Below are positions 53,617-62,858 of a stretch of 64,000 nucleotides of DNA, one piece after another. Position 1 is the stretch's first letter. Each line of letters starts with the position of its first letter. The stretch comes from Ochrovirga pacifica. Its GTDB lineage: Bacteria > Bacteroidota > Bacteroidia > Flavobacteriales > Flavobacteriaceae. A program made the translations under genes and the position numbers. Below the pieces are notes generated by a model. The model searched no databases. It had not been told where the DNA came from and saw only the letters and a program-made list of their open reading frames with translations. The stretch is from NCBI RefSeq assembly GCF_000220525.1, contig NZ_AFPK01000029.1, forward strand, positions 182,785 to 246,784, read 5' to 3'.

Positions 53617-55386
53617 TTAATTTGTTTGAAGACTTAAGGCTTCTTTTAAGGTTATTCTTTTGTTATTTAGAAACGCTACAATAAATGCGGACTTATAACG
53701 TTTTTGTTGTGCTTCTTCTAAATATTCCTTTGCTTTATTATAACTTGTTGTTCTTCCCAAATAATATTTATAGTAATTTCCAACTTTTACGGCCTCTACC
53801 TCGCTCAACCCTTTAAAGTTTTTGGGGGCAGTATTTATTTTTTGAGTAGAAGATGCAATCTGTACTTTGTACAAAACTCTTTGTTCTGTTGCTGATGAAT
53901 TTGTACTTTTTAATTGATTTACAATAGTTCCATCCTTATTAAAAGCAACTATAAACGCAGAACGGTAACCTTTCTGCTTAGCTAGGCTTAGTGCTTTTTC
54001 TGCGGCTTCTTTTTCAGAATAGGGTGACATGTAGTATTTGTACCCTCCATCTACAGGAACTCGCTCTACATTCTTAATTCCTTTAAAATTATACGAAGAG
54101 GCTGTAATTCTTTTTTTACCCGAAGCCAACTGTACTTTGTAGTAAACTGACTGTGCATTATTTATTTTTTCTTCTTTAATTTCTTTATAAACTTCTTTTA
54201 TTTCTTTTGCTGGAATTTTTTCTTCTGTTTTTTCTTCAATTTTTTGTTGTGCAGAGAACACGGTTCCATCTGCATTAAAAGCCACTACAAAGGCTGAACT
54301 ATATCCTTTTTTCTTTGCCATTTGCAAAGCCAATTGTGCTTTATTTTTGGTTAGGTACTTGCTCATGTAGTACTTGTAGCCTCCATCAACTTTTACTCGT
54401 TCTACATTTTTAATACCTTTAAAATTATAAGAACTTGTTCTTACTTTATTCTTTCCAGAAGCCAGTTGAACTTTGTAATACACAGCACCAGGAATGGTTT
54501 CGGTCACAACTTCTTCAACCTCTACAATTTCATCTACAGCCTCTGTAACTTCTTTTGATGATTGTAAAAAATCAGCATCGGCAACATTTAGTTTTTGTAC
54601 CTTGTAATAGTCTAATATAGAATTAGAAATTGCCTTAGACATTTGTTCTTGTCCTTCTTTAGAATACAAATACCTTCCTTCTATTCTGTTCGTTAAAAAG
54701 CCCGTTTCTATAAGTACACTTGGCATATAAGTTTGATACAAAACCACAAAACCTGCTTGTTTTACCCCTCGGTTAACACGATGTAGTTTTTTCTCGAACT
54801 CTTCTTGTATTAAACTTGCTAACAATAAACTTTGATCCAAATATTCTTCTTGTTCTAAAGACAAACCAATAACCGATGTGGGCGACTTAGGATCAAAACC
54901 CTGATAGCGTTCTTGATGATTGTCTTCTTGCAAAATCACTTCATTCTCTGCCTTTGCCACTCTAAAATTTCGCTCATTGGCATGCAAACCTAACACCCAT
55001 GTTTCCGAACCTATAGCCTGACTTGTATGAGCATTGCAATGTACTGATACAAACAAATCTGCATCGGCCTCGTTGGCAATATCGCCACGTTTCCACAAAT
55101 CAACAAATACATCTTTTTTTCGAGTGTACAATACTTTAATTCCTGGTACGCTTTCTAATAACTTTCCTGTTCTTAGTACAATATTAAGAGCCACATCTTT
55201 TTCTTTAGCTCCTTTGTAACCTATTTTTCCTGGGTCTTTACCTCCATGACCAGCATCCAACACTACCAAAAAGGGCTTTTGTTGTGCCTTAGCTACAGAC
55301 ATCATCAATAAGAAAACCCAAAAAATCACGTTTTTAATTTGTTTTCTAGAAAACTTAGGATATTTAAAGGGTCTAATCGATTTCAT
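53617..55386 (-). CDS. N-acetylmuramoyl-L-alanine amidase with three SPOR-like repeats
   Basis: The 589-residue protein has a signal or anchor segment (residues about 17-34), then an amidase_3 domain (about 38-260). Zinc ligands are His47 (DAGHGG), Glu62 and His116 (SVHCNAH), with the catalytic Glu227 (SVLIETGF). Three repeats of about 70 residues follow at 303-371, 413-482 and 503-572. Each contains YKVQxAS, NFKG, YKYY and SAFxVAF, i.e. SPOR-type fold residues. Most amidases of this group have at most one SPOR-like domain. It cuts peptidoglycan cross-peptides at division; the repeats should bind denuded glycan. Confidence 0.9.
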   Translation of the reverse strand: MKSIRPFKYPKFSRKQIKNVIFWVFLLMMSVAKAQQKPFLVVLDAGHGGKDPGKIGYKGAKEKDVALNIVLRTGKLLESVPGIKVLYTRKKDVFVDLWKRGDIANEADADLFVSVHCNAHTSQAIGSETWVLGLHANERNFRVAKAENEVILQEDNHQERYQGFDPKSPTSVIGLSLEQEEYLDQSLLLASLIQEEFEKKLHRVNRGVKQAGFVVLYQTYMPSVLIETGFLTNRIEGRYLYSKEGQEQMSKAISNSILDYYKVQKLNVADADFLQSSKEVTEAVDEIVEVEEVVTETIPGAVYYKVQLASGKNKVRTSSYNFKGIKNVERVKVDGGYKYYMSKYLTKNKAQLALQMAKKKGYSSAFVVAFNADGTVFSAQQKIEEKTEEKIPAKEIKEVYKEIKEEKINNAQSVYYKVQLASGKKRITASSYNFKGIKNVERVPVDGGYKYYMSPYSEKEAAEKALSLAKQKGYRSAFIVAFNKDGTIVNQLKSTNSSATEQRVLYKVQIASSTQKINTAPKNFKGLSEVEAVKVGNYYKYYLGRTTSYNKAKEYLEEAQQKRYKSAFIVAFLNNKRITLKEALSLQTN

Positions 55387-55400
55387 CTATAAATTTTAAT

Positions 55401-55408
55401 TATTTTTG
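55401..55408 (+). promoter_or_regulatory. -7 box of the LptD gene
   Basis: TATTTTTG, a full TAnnTTTG match. It overlaps a possible TTG start at 55406, which shows that the true start lies downstream, at 55472. Confidence 0.5.
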
Positions 55409-55451
55409 GGCACTAATTGGCACTTGATTTGTTGCCTTTTTTTTGACTATA

Positions 55452-55482
55452 CAAAAATAGGACTTAAAGCATTGCAAACAAA
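55452..55482 (-). promoter_or_regulatory. Promoter of the amidase-MlaD operon
   Basis: On the minus strand TTTG (55479-55482) lies 19 bases before TATTTTTG (55452-55459), close to the Bacteroidota arrangement TTTG-N19-TAnnTTTG. It lies inside the leader of the divergent LptD transcript. Confidence 0.55.
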
Positions 55483-58135
55483 CAGACTTTACATTCTTTT
55501 CATAGCTTTCGCATCACTTGTAAGTTATTCTAGTTCCTTTTCTCAAGAAAAAGATAGCATTGCTTCCTTACCTTCTTTGGATAAAGATTTTACTATTACA
55601 AACGACAGTATTCCCCAAAACGTATCTGTTGAAAATGATACTTTGGCAAAAAGTGATAGCATCCCCGCAAAAAAAGAAGCCATTCAATTTATTATAGAGC
55701 ACGCAGCTGAAGATTATATACATGAAGATGTAATAAACAAAAGAGTAAAACTATACAACCAAGCACATGTGGTATATGATGAATATGATATTGTTTCTGG
55801 ACAAATGCTGATAGACTATCAAACAAATACGGTAGTTGCCAAAGGAATTCCCGATGAAGATGGAAAATATTCACAACTTCCTGTTTTTAAAACCAAAGCC
55901 AACGAAACCACACAGGATTCTTTAATTTTTAATTACAAAACAAAAAAAGCAATTATTTACGGCTTGGAAACAGAGCAAGATGGTATTAATACTTTGGGAG
56001 AAAAAACCAAAAGAGTAAATGACTCTACCATTTTTGTAAGAAACATTATTTTTACAACCTCTGACCCAAGAAACCCAGATTATTACTTAAAAACCACCAA
56101 GGCAAAAGTAGTTCCAGGTAAAAAAATTATAACAGGCCCCACCAATCTAGTGTTAGCAGATGTGCCCACCCCGCTTATTTTTCCTTTTGCTTATTTTCCA
56201 CTAACAAAAAAAAGAACATCAGGAATTATTTTTCCAACTTATGGAGAATCGTATAACCAAGGTTTTTTCTTACAAAATGGAGGTTATTACTTAGCAATTA
56301 GCGATTATTTTGATTTAAAGTTAACTGCAGACATTTACTCTAACAGTAGTTGGGGGTTTAATGCAGCTTCTTCATACAAAGTTCGATACAAGTTTAGCGG
56401 ACAGTTTGAATTTAACTATGATAATCTTATTACAGGAATAGAGGGTTTTAGCAATTATTCTGAACAAAAAAACTTTAACCTTCGTTGGTCTCATAGTCAA
56501 GATTCTAAAGCATCACCTAACAATCGTTTTACCGCATCGGTAAACTTGGGTAGTAGCCAGTATTTTAGACAATCTGTAAATGAATCTAACACAGGAAACG
56601 CACTAAACAATACATTAAGTTCTTCTATTTCATACTACAAAAAATTTGTAGGAACTCCGTTTAACATGACTTTAGGAGCCACACATAGACAAAACACCAA
56701 TACTCAAATTGTAACTGCTACTTTGCCTTCTTTACAATTAAACATGGATCGTTTGCAGCCGTTTGCTCCTAAAAGTGGAACGGCTAAAAATGCACTGCAA
56801 AAAATTGGATTGAACTATTCTTTTAAAGCAGAAAACAGAGTAGAAGCTCTTGAAGATGAGTTTTTTAGCGGAGCAATTTTAGACAAGGCAAAAAACGGTG
56901 CACAACACAACGTAAGTTTAAGCACCAATATGAAAGTTTTAAAATACTTTTCTCTTTCTCCCAACTTAACTTACAGGGAGGTTTGGTATACTAAAAAAAT
57001 TAATAAAGAATACGACCCTGTGGCAGAAGAAATTGTAACAGATACTTTATCTGGATTTAATGCTTTTAGAGATTACAGTACTTCGGCATCGTTAAGTACT
57101 ACTGTGTATGGTATGTATGGATTCAAAGGAAAAAAGCTAAAAGCCATCCGCCATACCATGAGGCCCTCTATTAGCTACAGTTACAAACCTGACTTTGGTT
57201 TTTATTACGACGAAATCCAAAGAAATGCAGAAGGAGAAACACAAACTTACTCTCAGTTTGAAGGAGGGATTTACGGACAACCCTCTACAGGTATAACCAA
57301 TGCTGTTAGCTTTAGCTTAGCTAACAGTTTAGAAGCCAAAGTTGCAGACCCTGAAAGCCTTGAAGGAGAAGATAAAAAAATCAACCTACTGAATTCGCTT
57401 AATCTTAGTACAGCTTATAACTTTGCGGCTGAAAGTTTTAAACTTTCTAATTTTAATTTAACCGCAGGAACCACTTTGTTCAAAAAGATGAACATAAATA
57501 TGGGAGCTACCTTAGACCCCTATGATTTGGATGAAAATGGAAGAAGAGTAGATCGTATGAGTTACAAAAACGGAGGACCATTAGTGCGTTTAACTAGTGC
57601 TCGTTTTAGTACAGGTTATTCTTTTTCTAGCAAAGATTTTGACAAAAAGAAAAACGGTCAAAAAACCGAAGAAGAAACAACTCCTCTAGATCAAGATATG
57701 TTTGGCCAGAACCTATCTAATACCAACGATTTTCAACACGAAGAAGAAAGTGATGAGGCTGGAGCAAAAAAAGAAAAAGACAAAAACTTACCACAATATG
57801 TTTCTTCTATGCCATGGAACATTCGCTTTTCTTACTCTACCAACTACACCAACTCTAACGGTAATGGACGTGTTACAGGAAACTCATTAACTGTTTCGGG
57901 AGACGTAGAATTAAGCCCAGGATGGAAAGTGGGAGCTTCATCTGGATATGATTTTGTAAATAACGGAATTACCTACACCAACTTAAGGTTTAGCAGAGAT
58001 TTAAGTAGTTGGAGCATGAACTTTAACTGGGTTCCTTTAGGAAACAATAGTTCTTACTACTTTTTTATAGGAGTTAAATCTTCTGTGCTAAGTGATTTAA
58101 AGTGGGACAAACGTAATGTAAACAGAGACTTTTAA
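55472..58135 (+). CDS. lptD: LPS-assembly outer-membrane protein LptD-like
   Basis: A protein of about 887 residues. The TTG start at 55472 gives a typical signal peptide (QTNRLYILFIAFASLVSYSSSF). The N-terminal jelly-roll (LptA/OstA-like) domain runs to about 230 with GQMLIDYQTNTVVAKGIPDEDG, and KVVPGKKIITGPTNLVLADVPTP is the LptD signature just before the barrel. The beta-barrel then extends to the C-terminus. It inserts lipopolysaccharide in the outer membrane. Earlier in-frame codons would place the start inside the promoter box. It converges on CdaA with a 4-bp overlap. Confidence 0.87.
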   Translation: MQTNRLYILFIAFASLVSYSSSFSQEKDSIASLPSLDKDFTITNDSIPQNVSVENDTLAKSDSIPAKKEAIQFIIEHAAEDYIHEDVINKRVKLYNQAHVVYDEYDIVSGQMLIDYQTNTVVAKGIPDEDGKYSQLPVFKTKANETTQDSLIFNYKTKKAIIYGLETEQDGINTLGEKTKRVNDSTIFVRNIIFTTSDPRNPDYYLKTTKAKVVPGKKIITGPTNLVLADVPTPLIFPFAYFPLTKKRTSGIIFPTYGESYNQGFFLQNGGYYLAISDYFDLKLTADIYSNSSWGFNAASSYKVRYKFSGQFEFNYDNLITGIEGFSNYSEQKNFNLRWSHSQDSKASPNNRFTASVNLGSSQYFRQSVNESNTGNALNNTLSSSISYYKKFVGTPFNMTLGATHRQNTNTQIVTATLPSLQLNMDRLQPFAPKSGTAKNALQKIGLNYSFKAENRVEALEDEFFSGAILDKAKNGAQHNVSLSTNMKVLKYFSLSPNLTYREVWYTKKINKEYDPVAEEIVTDTLSGFNAFRDYSTSASLSTTVYGMYGFKGKKLKAIRHTMRPSISYSYKPDFGFYYDEIQRNAEGETQTYSQFEGGIYGQPSTGITNAVSFSLANSLEAKVADPESLEGEDKKINLLNSLNLSTAYNFAAESFKLSNFNLTAGTTLFKKMNINMGATLDPYDLDENGRRVDRMSYKNGGPLVRLTSARFSTGYSFSSKDFDKKKNGQKTEEETTPLDQDMFGQNLSNTNDFQHEEESDEAGAKKEKDKNLPQYVSSMPWNIRFSYSTNYTNSNGNGRVTGNSLTVSGDVELSPGWKVGASSGYDFVNNGITYTNLRFSRDLSSWSMNFNWVPLGNNSSYYFFIGVKSSVLSDLKWDKRNVNRDF

Positions 58136-58908
58136 CTTAAATACATACGTACTTTTTCTTGAAGTTCATTCAAACCATTGTACAGCTCAAACTCTCCATC
58201 AACAACAAATGAAATTTCTCCCGTTTCCTCAGAAACAACCAAACACATTGCATCTGTTTTTTCTGTAATTCCAATAGCTGCCCTATGTCTTAATCCAAAC
58301 CTTTTGGGCAAGGTAGAATTGTCCGACAATGGCAAAACAACACGTGTGGCAATAACCTGATTTTCTCTTACCACAATAGCACCATCGTGCAAAGGACTGT
58401 TTTTGTAAAAAATACTTTCTAGTATAGGTCCATTGATTTCTATTTTCATTTTATCACCACGTTCTCTTAAAAAATCAAGACTGCTATTGCGTTCTATTAC
58501 AATCAATGCTCCTGTTCTCGATTTCCCAAATTTCTCGCACGTATGCAACAATACTTCTACATCTAAATCAATGGTGATTTCTGCTCGTAAAAATTTCAGC
58601 TGTTTCATCAGGTTTTTTCTCCCTTTTAGATTGGTTGACCCTAGCATCAACAAAAATTTACGCATTTCTGGGTGAAATATAATGATCAATGCTATAGCAC
58701 CTCCACTAATCAAATTTCCCAACAAAGAACTTAGCATTTCCATATGCAAAGCCTCGGTCGTTTTGTAAATCAAAAAAACAATGGCAATTCCTAAAAAAAT
58801 ATTAATAGCTACAGTTCCTTTTAACAATTTATATACATTGAATAGCAAAAAAGCAACCAACAGAATATCCAACAAATCAACAAAACGAAAATCTAAAAAT
58901 TCAAACAC
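58132..58908 (-). CDS. cdaA: Diadenylate cyclase CdaA
   Basis: A 258-residue protein with three N-terminal membrane helices (about 8-80). The DisA_N/DAC catalytic domain has NSPLHDGAIVV (the DGA motif) and RFGLRHRAAIG (the RHR motif), both complete. It makes cyclic di-AMP from two ATP, a second messenger controlling potassium, osmotic balance and cell-wall strength. In many bacteria it lies beside cdaR and glmM, but here it is a single gene between LptD and an unknown membrane protein. Confidence 0.94.
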   Translation of the reverse strand: MFEFLDFRFVDLLDILLVAFLLFNVYKLLKGTVAINIFLGIAIVFLIYKTTEALHMEMLSSLLGNLISGGAIALIIIFHPEMRKFLLMLGSTNLKGRKNLMKQLKFLRAEITIDLDVEVLLHTCEKFGKSRTGALIVIERNSSLDFLRERGDKMKIEINGPILESIFYKNSPLHDGAIVVRENQVIATRVVLPLSDNSTLPKRFGLRHRAAIGITEKTDAMCLVVSEETGEISFVVDGEFELYNGLNELQEKVRMYLS

Positions 58909-58962
58909 AGATAACTCTTATTTTTATTTGCTTAAAAGTACGCATTTTTATAGAATCTGATA

Positions 58963-58993
58963 TTTTGACAAGCAAAAACTAAGGTTTATATTC
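58963..58993 (+). promoter_or_regulatory. Promoter of the gene at 59010
   Basis: TTTTG (58963-58967) lies 18 bases before TATATTCG (58986-58993), which differs from TAnnTTTG at one position; the ATG follows 17 bp later. Confidence 0.45.
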
Positions 58994-59009
58994 GTTGAAA
59001 ATTTAAAGC

Positions 59010-59525
59010 ATGAATGACTTTATTGAAGTTTTAAAATATACTTTTCCTTCTTTAATTACTGGGGGGGTTGCTGCCTTTTTTCTGAAACAAATGATGGCAA
59101 GCGAATACAACAAACGTAAGTTTGATGCTTTTGCGGAAAAGAAAAAAAACAGTTTGCCCATACGTTTACAAGCATACGAGCGTATGACCTTGTTTTTGGA
59201 ACGTATTCATTTAAAAAACATAACAGAACGTATAGCTCCGTATGAAGCCAACAAAATTGAGTATGCCAAATCTTTAATTGTACAAATTAATGCTGAGTTT
59301 GAGCACAATTTGGTACAACAAATTTACGTGAGTGAGGAGTGTTGGAAAACCATTGTAAATGCCAAAGAAACCATTTTGAACATGATTACTGCCGAAAGCA
59401 TGAAAGACCACATTCACAGCGGAAAAGAATTGCAACAAGCTTTGTTTACTATTTCCAAAGACAACGTATTGGCAACCACAGTAGCACAGCAATATTTACA
59501 ACAAGAAGCCCAAGAACTTTTTTAG
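59010..59525 (+). CDS. Small membrane-anchored protein of unknown function (DUF7935-like)
   Basis: A 171-residue protein with one N-terminal membrane segment (about 10-28, FPSLITGGVAAFFLKQMM) and a charged helical cytoplasmic part. LPIRLQAYERMTLFLERI and the QQIYVSEECWKTI stretch resemble a conserved Bacteroidota family that I know as DUF7935, without an established function. It is the only gene in its unit, and a strong terminator follows. Confidence 0.7.
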   Translation: MNDFIEVLKYTFPSLITGGVAAFFLKQMMASEYNKRKFDAFAEKKKNSLPIRLQAYERMTLFLERIHLKNITERIAPYEANKIEYAKSLIVQINAEFEHNLVQQIYVSEECWKTIVNAKETILNMITAESMKDHIHSGKELQQALFTISKDNVLATTVAQQYLQQEAQELF

Positions 59526-59528
59526 GCA

Positions 59529-59558
59529 AAATAAGCCTGGTTTTCCAGGCTTATTTTT
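59529..59558 (+). terminator. Terminator after the unknown membrane-anchored protein
   Basis: A perfect 12-bp stem AAATAAGCCTGG/CCAGGCTTATTT (59529-59540 with 59545-59556) has a TTTT loop and a T-rich flank. It also fits the convergent gene. Confidence 0.9.
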
Positions 59559-59578
59559 ACAAACTAATTGTTAGTGTA

Positions 59579-60646
59579 CTACTCTAGCACATAAATTTTA
59601 GCCGCTCCTAAAGCTACTTTTGACGTATAAATTTCTTCTCCAGAATCCAAGTCGTATATATAGTAATCTCCTTGTGCTTTGTAAGCTCCTGCATCTACTC
59701 CATGCAATTCATTATTACTTACTGCCATCCCCGATAAGGTTTTAGAAATCAAAGCTTCTGTTGCCAAACTTGTTGCGTTTTCAGCAATTTTATATACATT
59801 TCCATTGGTGTAATAAAAAATTTGGTCATTGCTAAAGGCCATTAAACTTGGATGCACACCTTCTTCAAAAGTAACACTTCTACTAACGGTATTTGTAGCT
59901 ATATCAATTGTTTGTATAGCTCCAATAGTATGCCCTCCTACGGTATAATCTGCATTGTAAAGAAGTCTTCCTTCCGACAAAACAACTAGGTTTCCGTTGT
60001 TGTTAAAAAACATTTCATCTGGATTATCTTCTACTTCTATTTCGGTAACTACATCGGTAGTCAAATCTATTACAGAAACTACATTATTATAAGTATATGC
60101 TCCTTTATGACTTACATACAATTTTCCGTTTTTAGCAATCACTTGCTCTGGTCCATTGCTTACAGCTATTTTTTTAACAACACTATTATTTGTTAAGTCT
60201 ACCACGGCTATAAAATCATCTGCTTCAGAAAAAGGATCTCCCCAATTGCTTACATAAGCGTTGTTATTTACCACAGTCATATATCTTGGAGTTTGTAAAC
60301 CTGTAGTAATTTCTCCTTTTTTTATAAAAGTAGCTTTGTCTACCATAGTAACTGTGTTTGCATTGTCTACTATAAGATAAGCATTGTCCTCGGTAAAAGC
60401 TATAGACTGTAAAAAAGTTCCTAATTCTACCCCGTTGGCACTTAAATAAATAAACTGATATTTTACAGAACGATCTGTTGCTACGTAAGATATAGAACCG
60501 GTTCCAGCACTAGAACCTTCCCCACTTATTAACACTCCTTTTGAGTAATCTCTGTTTACCATTTCAACAGAGCTATCATCATCCTGACAAGAGACAACTA
60601 GAATGGCTATGCTTAAAAATTGTAAAAATAGTTTTGTGATTTTCAT
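59579..60646 (-). CDS. Surface beta-propeller lipoprotein (BtuG-like)
   Basis: A 355-residue protein with a lipoprotein signal (ILVVSCQDDDSS) and seven or so beta-propeller blades of the YncE/DUF5074 type (AYVSNWGDPFSEADDFIAVVD, then KNGKLYVSHKG, then VVSVIDLTTDVV). Bacteroides BtuG, a cobalamin-binding surface lipoprotein that caps BtuB, has the same fold and position. Its stop lies in the same unit directly after BtuB, one base between the two genes, behind the riboswitch. I infer that it captures vitamin B12 at the cell surface; the sequence identity to BtuG is not checked. Confidence 0.8.
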   Translation of the reverse strand: MKITKLFLQFLSIAILVVSCQDDDSSVEMVNRDYSKGVLISGEGSSAGTGSISYVATDRSVKYQFIYLSANGVELGTFLQSIAFTEDNAYLIVDNANTVTMVDKATFIKKGEITTGLQTPRYMTVVNNNAYVSNWGDPFSEADDFIAVVDLTNNSVVKKIAVSNGPEQVIAKNGKLYVSHKGAYTYNNVVSVIDLTTDVVTEIEVEDNPDEMFFNNNGNLVVLSEGRLLYNADYTVGGHTIGAIQTIDIATNTVSRSVTFEEGVHPSLMAFSNDQIFYYTNGNVYKIAENATSLATEALISKTLSGMAVSNNELHGVDAGAYKAQGDYYIYDLDSGEEIYTSKVALGAAKIYVLE

Positions 60647-60647
60647 T

Positions 60648-62537
60648 TTAATTAAATTTATAATTGATGTTTATTTGATAATTTCTTCCTGGCATAGGAC
60701 GTAGTCTTGAAAACTGATATAGTTGATTGGTTAAGTTTTTCACGGACAACCCTAAGTGAATTTGATGTTTTTTGTCTGTCAATTGACACCCCAATCCTGC
60801 GTTAAAAATTCCAAAACCACCTAGTTGTAGTTGCTCTAAATTGTCTTCGGAAGTATACACACTACTTTGTGTTAAATTTTGTAGATATACATCCCATTTT
60901 TTTAGTTGATAAGAGAATTTGGCATTTAACAAATGTTGAGGCACAAAAATGAGCATCTTATTAGTTTTTTCATTTTTGGCATCAGTAAAAGTATAATTGG
61001 TAGTTAATTGTACATTCGATTTTTGATGAATCCAATACTTCCAACCCAAAAACAACTCCCCTCCTTGATGGTACGAAGCTTCTATATTCATGGGACTCCA
61101 AGCATTTGGAGTGGCTAGATTTGCATTGGGTACCCATACTATTTTATCATCAACATCCATCCAAAAAAGCGTAGATTTAATCGTTAAATTTTGATGTATA
61201 ACTTGGTAACCAAGTTCAATTTGTTTTGCTGTTTCTGGTCTTAGATTTAAGTTTCCTTGCCCTGGCCAATACAAATCATTAAAAGAAGGAACTCGATAAT
61301 TTGTTCCTAGATTTAATAGAACTTTATGATTTTTTTTTAAATTAAATTCTCCTGCTAAAGAAGCAATTACGGGAACTCTAAAATCAGAATTCCACTCTTT
61401 TTTTAGCTCTATATGATAATTCAGTCGTTCACACAATTCGGATTCTACTCCCAAAACAACAGCAAATTGTTCTCTATTTTTTTTAGAGATTTGATTGGTT
61501 TCCCCCTCAATACGTTGTAAATCGGTAGACCAACTAAACCTAGTGCCACCATTTTTTTTATAACTTACATCATAATTGGCTATGTACGTTGTAGAATTTC
61601 CGTAATCGTAGTTATGCTTATTTTTATTTTCGTAATAACGATATTCTTGTGTTAAATAAGCCGTTTTTAACAGATGATGCCAATGTTTTTTTTGCCAATC
61701 CCAAGTTAACAAATTGCGTTGGTTAGCATCTTTGTATTTCTCATCGGCAGCAGAAGGATTAGGTAGTGCCCCAGAAAATAATCGATCTCCACGATACCAT
61801 GTACTGTAAAACTGTAACGTACTAAAGGGGTTTATTTGATACCCACCACTTAGATTAAAACTATAATTTTGATAAGCTCCATTTTCATTTTTTAAAAATT
61901 TACCTTCTTTATCCTTGTATCGATCATCAATCAAATCATAATCATTAGCAGATTGATGATAGGTAGTCCCCAATTTAAAAGACCATTTTTGAGTACCTAC
62001 ATGCGCATTTACAACATTAGATGTAGTGTTAAAACTACCATAGGAAGACAATACCTGTACTTTTTGATGGTCTTTATAATATAAAAAATCGTTTAAATGC
62101 ACAGTACCTCCTATAGCACCTGAACCATATTTTATAGAACCTCCACCACTTTTTACCAAAATCTCATCAGAGGTAGCAATCGAAATTCCATTTAAATCTG
62201 TTTGGCCCAATCCAAAGTTATTAATGTTAATTCCATTCCACAAAAAGGCAGTATTAGATGCCGATGTACCTCTGAACCTAGCAGAACTAGCTCCTCCGTT
62301 CCCAGTATCTCGGATAGCAATAGGAGAATTAAATCGTAATGTTTCGGTGGGGTTGTTGTTGTTTTGAGCAATATCTTTGGCTGTTATAGCAATTATTTTT
62401 TGCCCTGTAACTTTTTGTTTTACATACTTATCAGCCACCAATACAACAGTTTCCAAACGCTGTATAGAATCGGTTTGAGCTGTGGTTTTAAGCCCACAAA
62501 AAAGCCCTATCAAAAAAATAGTGTTACATAGTTTCAT
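60648..62537 (-). CDS. btuB: TonB-dependent cobalamin receptor BtuB
   Basis: The 629-residue receptor has a signal peptide (MKLCNTIFLIGLFCGLKTTAQ), a plug domain with TETLRFNSPIAIRDTGNGGASSARFRGT and a 22-strand barrel ending in INYKF. Short receptors of about 630 residues are typical of BtuB. The assignment is supported by a cobalamin riboswitch about 40 bp before the start, the BtuG-like gene one base after the stop, and the divergent BtuF-like gene. Confidence 0.9.
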   Translation of the reverse strand: MKLCNTIFLIGLFCGLKTTAQTDSIQRLETVVLVADKYVKQKVTGQKIIAITAKDIAQNNNNPTETLRFNSPIAIRDTGNGGASSARFRGTSASNTAFLWNGININNFGLGQTDLNGISIATSDEILVKSGGGSIKYGSGAIGGTVHLNDFLYYKDHQKVQVLSSYGSFNTTSNVVNAHVGTQKWSFKLGTTYHQSANDYDLIDDRYKDKEGKFLKNENGAYQNYSFNLSGGYQINPFSTLQFYSTWYRGDRLFSGALPNPSAADEKYKDANQRNLLTWDWQKKHWHHLLKTAYLTQEYRYYENKNKHNYDYGNSTTYIANYDVSYKKNGGTRFSWSTDLQRIEGETNQISKKNREQFAVVLGVESELCERLNYHIELKKEWNSDFRVPVIASLAGEFNLKKNHKVLLNLGTNYRVPSFNDLYWPGQGNLNLRPETAKQIELGYQVIHQNLTIKSTLFWMDVDDKIVWVPNANLATPNAWSPMNIEASYHQGGELFLGWKYWIHQKSNVQLTTNYTFTDAKNEKTNKMLIFVPQHLLNAKFSYQLKKWDVYLQNLTQSSVYTSEDNLEQLQLGGFGIFNAGLGCQLTDKKHQIHLGLSVKNLTNQLYQFSRLRPMPGRNYQININYKFN

Positions 62538-62575
62538 GCTAATTTTCTTTTGCTCCCGAAAGAATGTTTAGTGTT

Positions 62576-62728
62576 GATACTGGCAGGTCTCCTGACTCAC
62601 GTCTTGTTACTACCTTCCCATTAAAAAACAGTGGTTTAAGAATGTAACAAGCACCTTATCGGCAAAGTTTACAGTTGCGGGGACAGTTCTTGATTTTCAC
62701 AAGATTCCCTTTTAATTTTAAATGCTTC
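62576..62728 (-). promoter_or_regulatory. Cobalamin riboswitch
   Basis: On the minus strand the core elements occur in order. GGGAATCTTGTGAAAATC lies at 62709-62692, CTGTCCCCGCAACTGT runs from about 62686 down to 62671, and the B12 box AGTCAGGAGACCTGCC lies at 62597-62582. All are close to the family consensus. The ligand should be adenosylcobalamin or a related cobalamin, and binding should repress BtuB and BtuG. The outer ends are approximate. Confidence 0.93.
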
Positions 62729-62762
62729 TTTATTAGAAATCACCTAAAAACCAAAATCGCTG

Positions 62763-62770
62763 CAAAGCTA
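62763..62770 (-). promoter_or_regulatory. -7 box of the btuB riboswitch transcript
   Basis: The minus strand reads TAGCTTTG, a full TAnnTTTG match, about 35-40 bp upstream of the riboswitch core. A usual -33 box is not evident. Confidence 0.5.
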
Positions 62771-62810
62771 CGTTGTTTTTAACAATCCATCACACAGAAA
62801 AAGATTTATT

Positions 62811-62841
62811 TTGATTGCCTAATGAATTTGAGCCATCTTTG
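62811..62841 (+). promoter_or_regulatory. Promoter of the BtuF-like gene
   Basis: TTG (62811-62813) lies 20 bases before CATCTTTG (62834-62841), one mismatch to TAnnTTTG, and 17 bp before the ATG at 62859. Confidence 0.45.
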
Positions 62842-62858
62842 CAATAAATTATTTTTGC

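Noticed and set aside
62850..62857. TATTTTTG directly before the BtuF-like ATG as a -7 box
   Set aside because: It would place the transcription start inside the coding region. The CATCTTTG box at 62834, with TTG 20 bases upstream, fits better.
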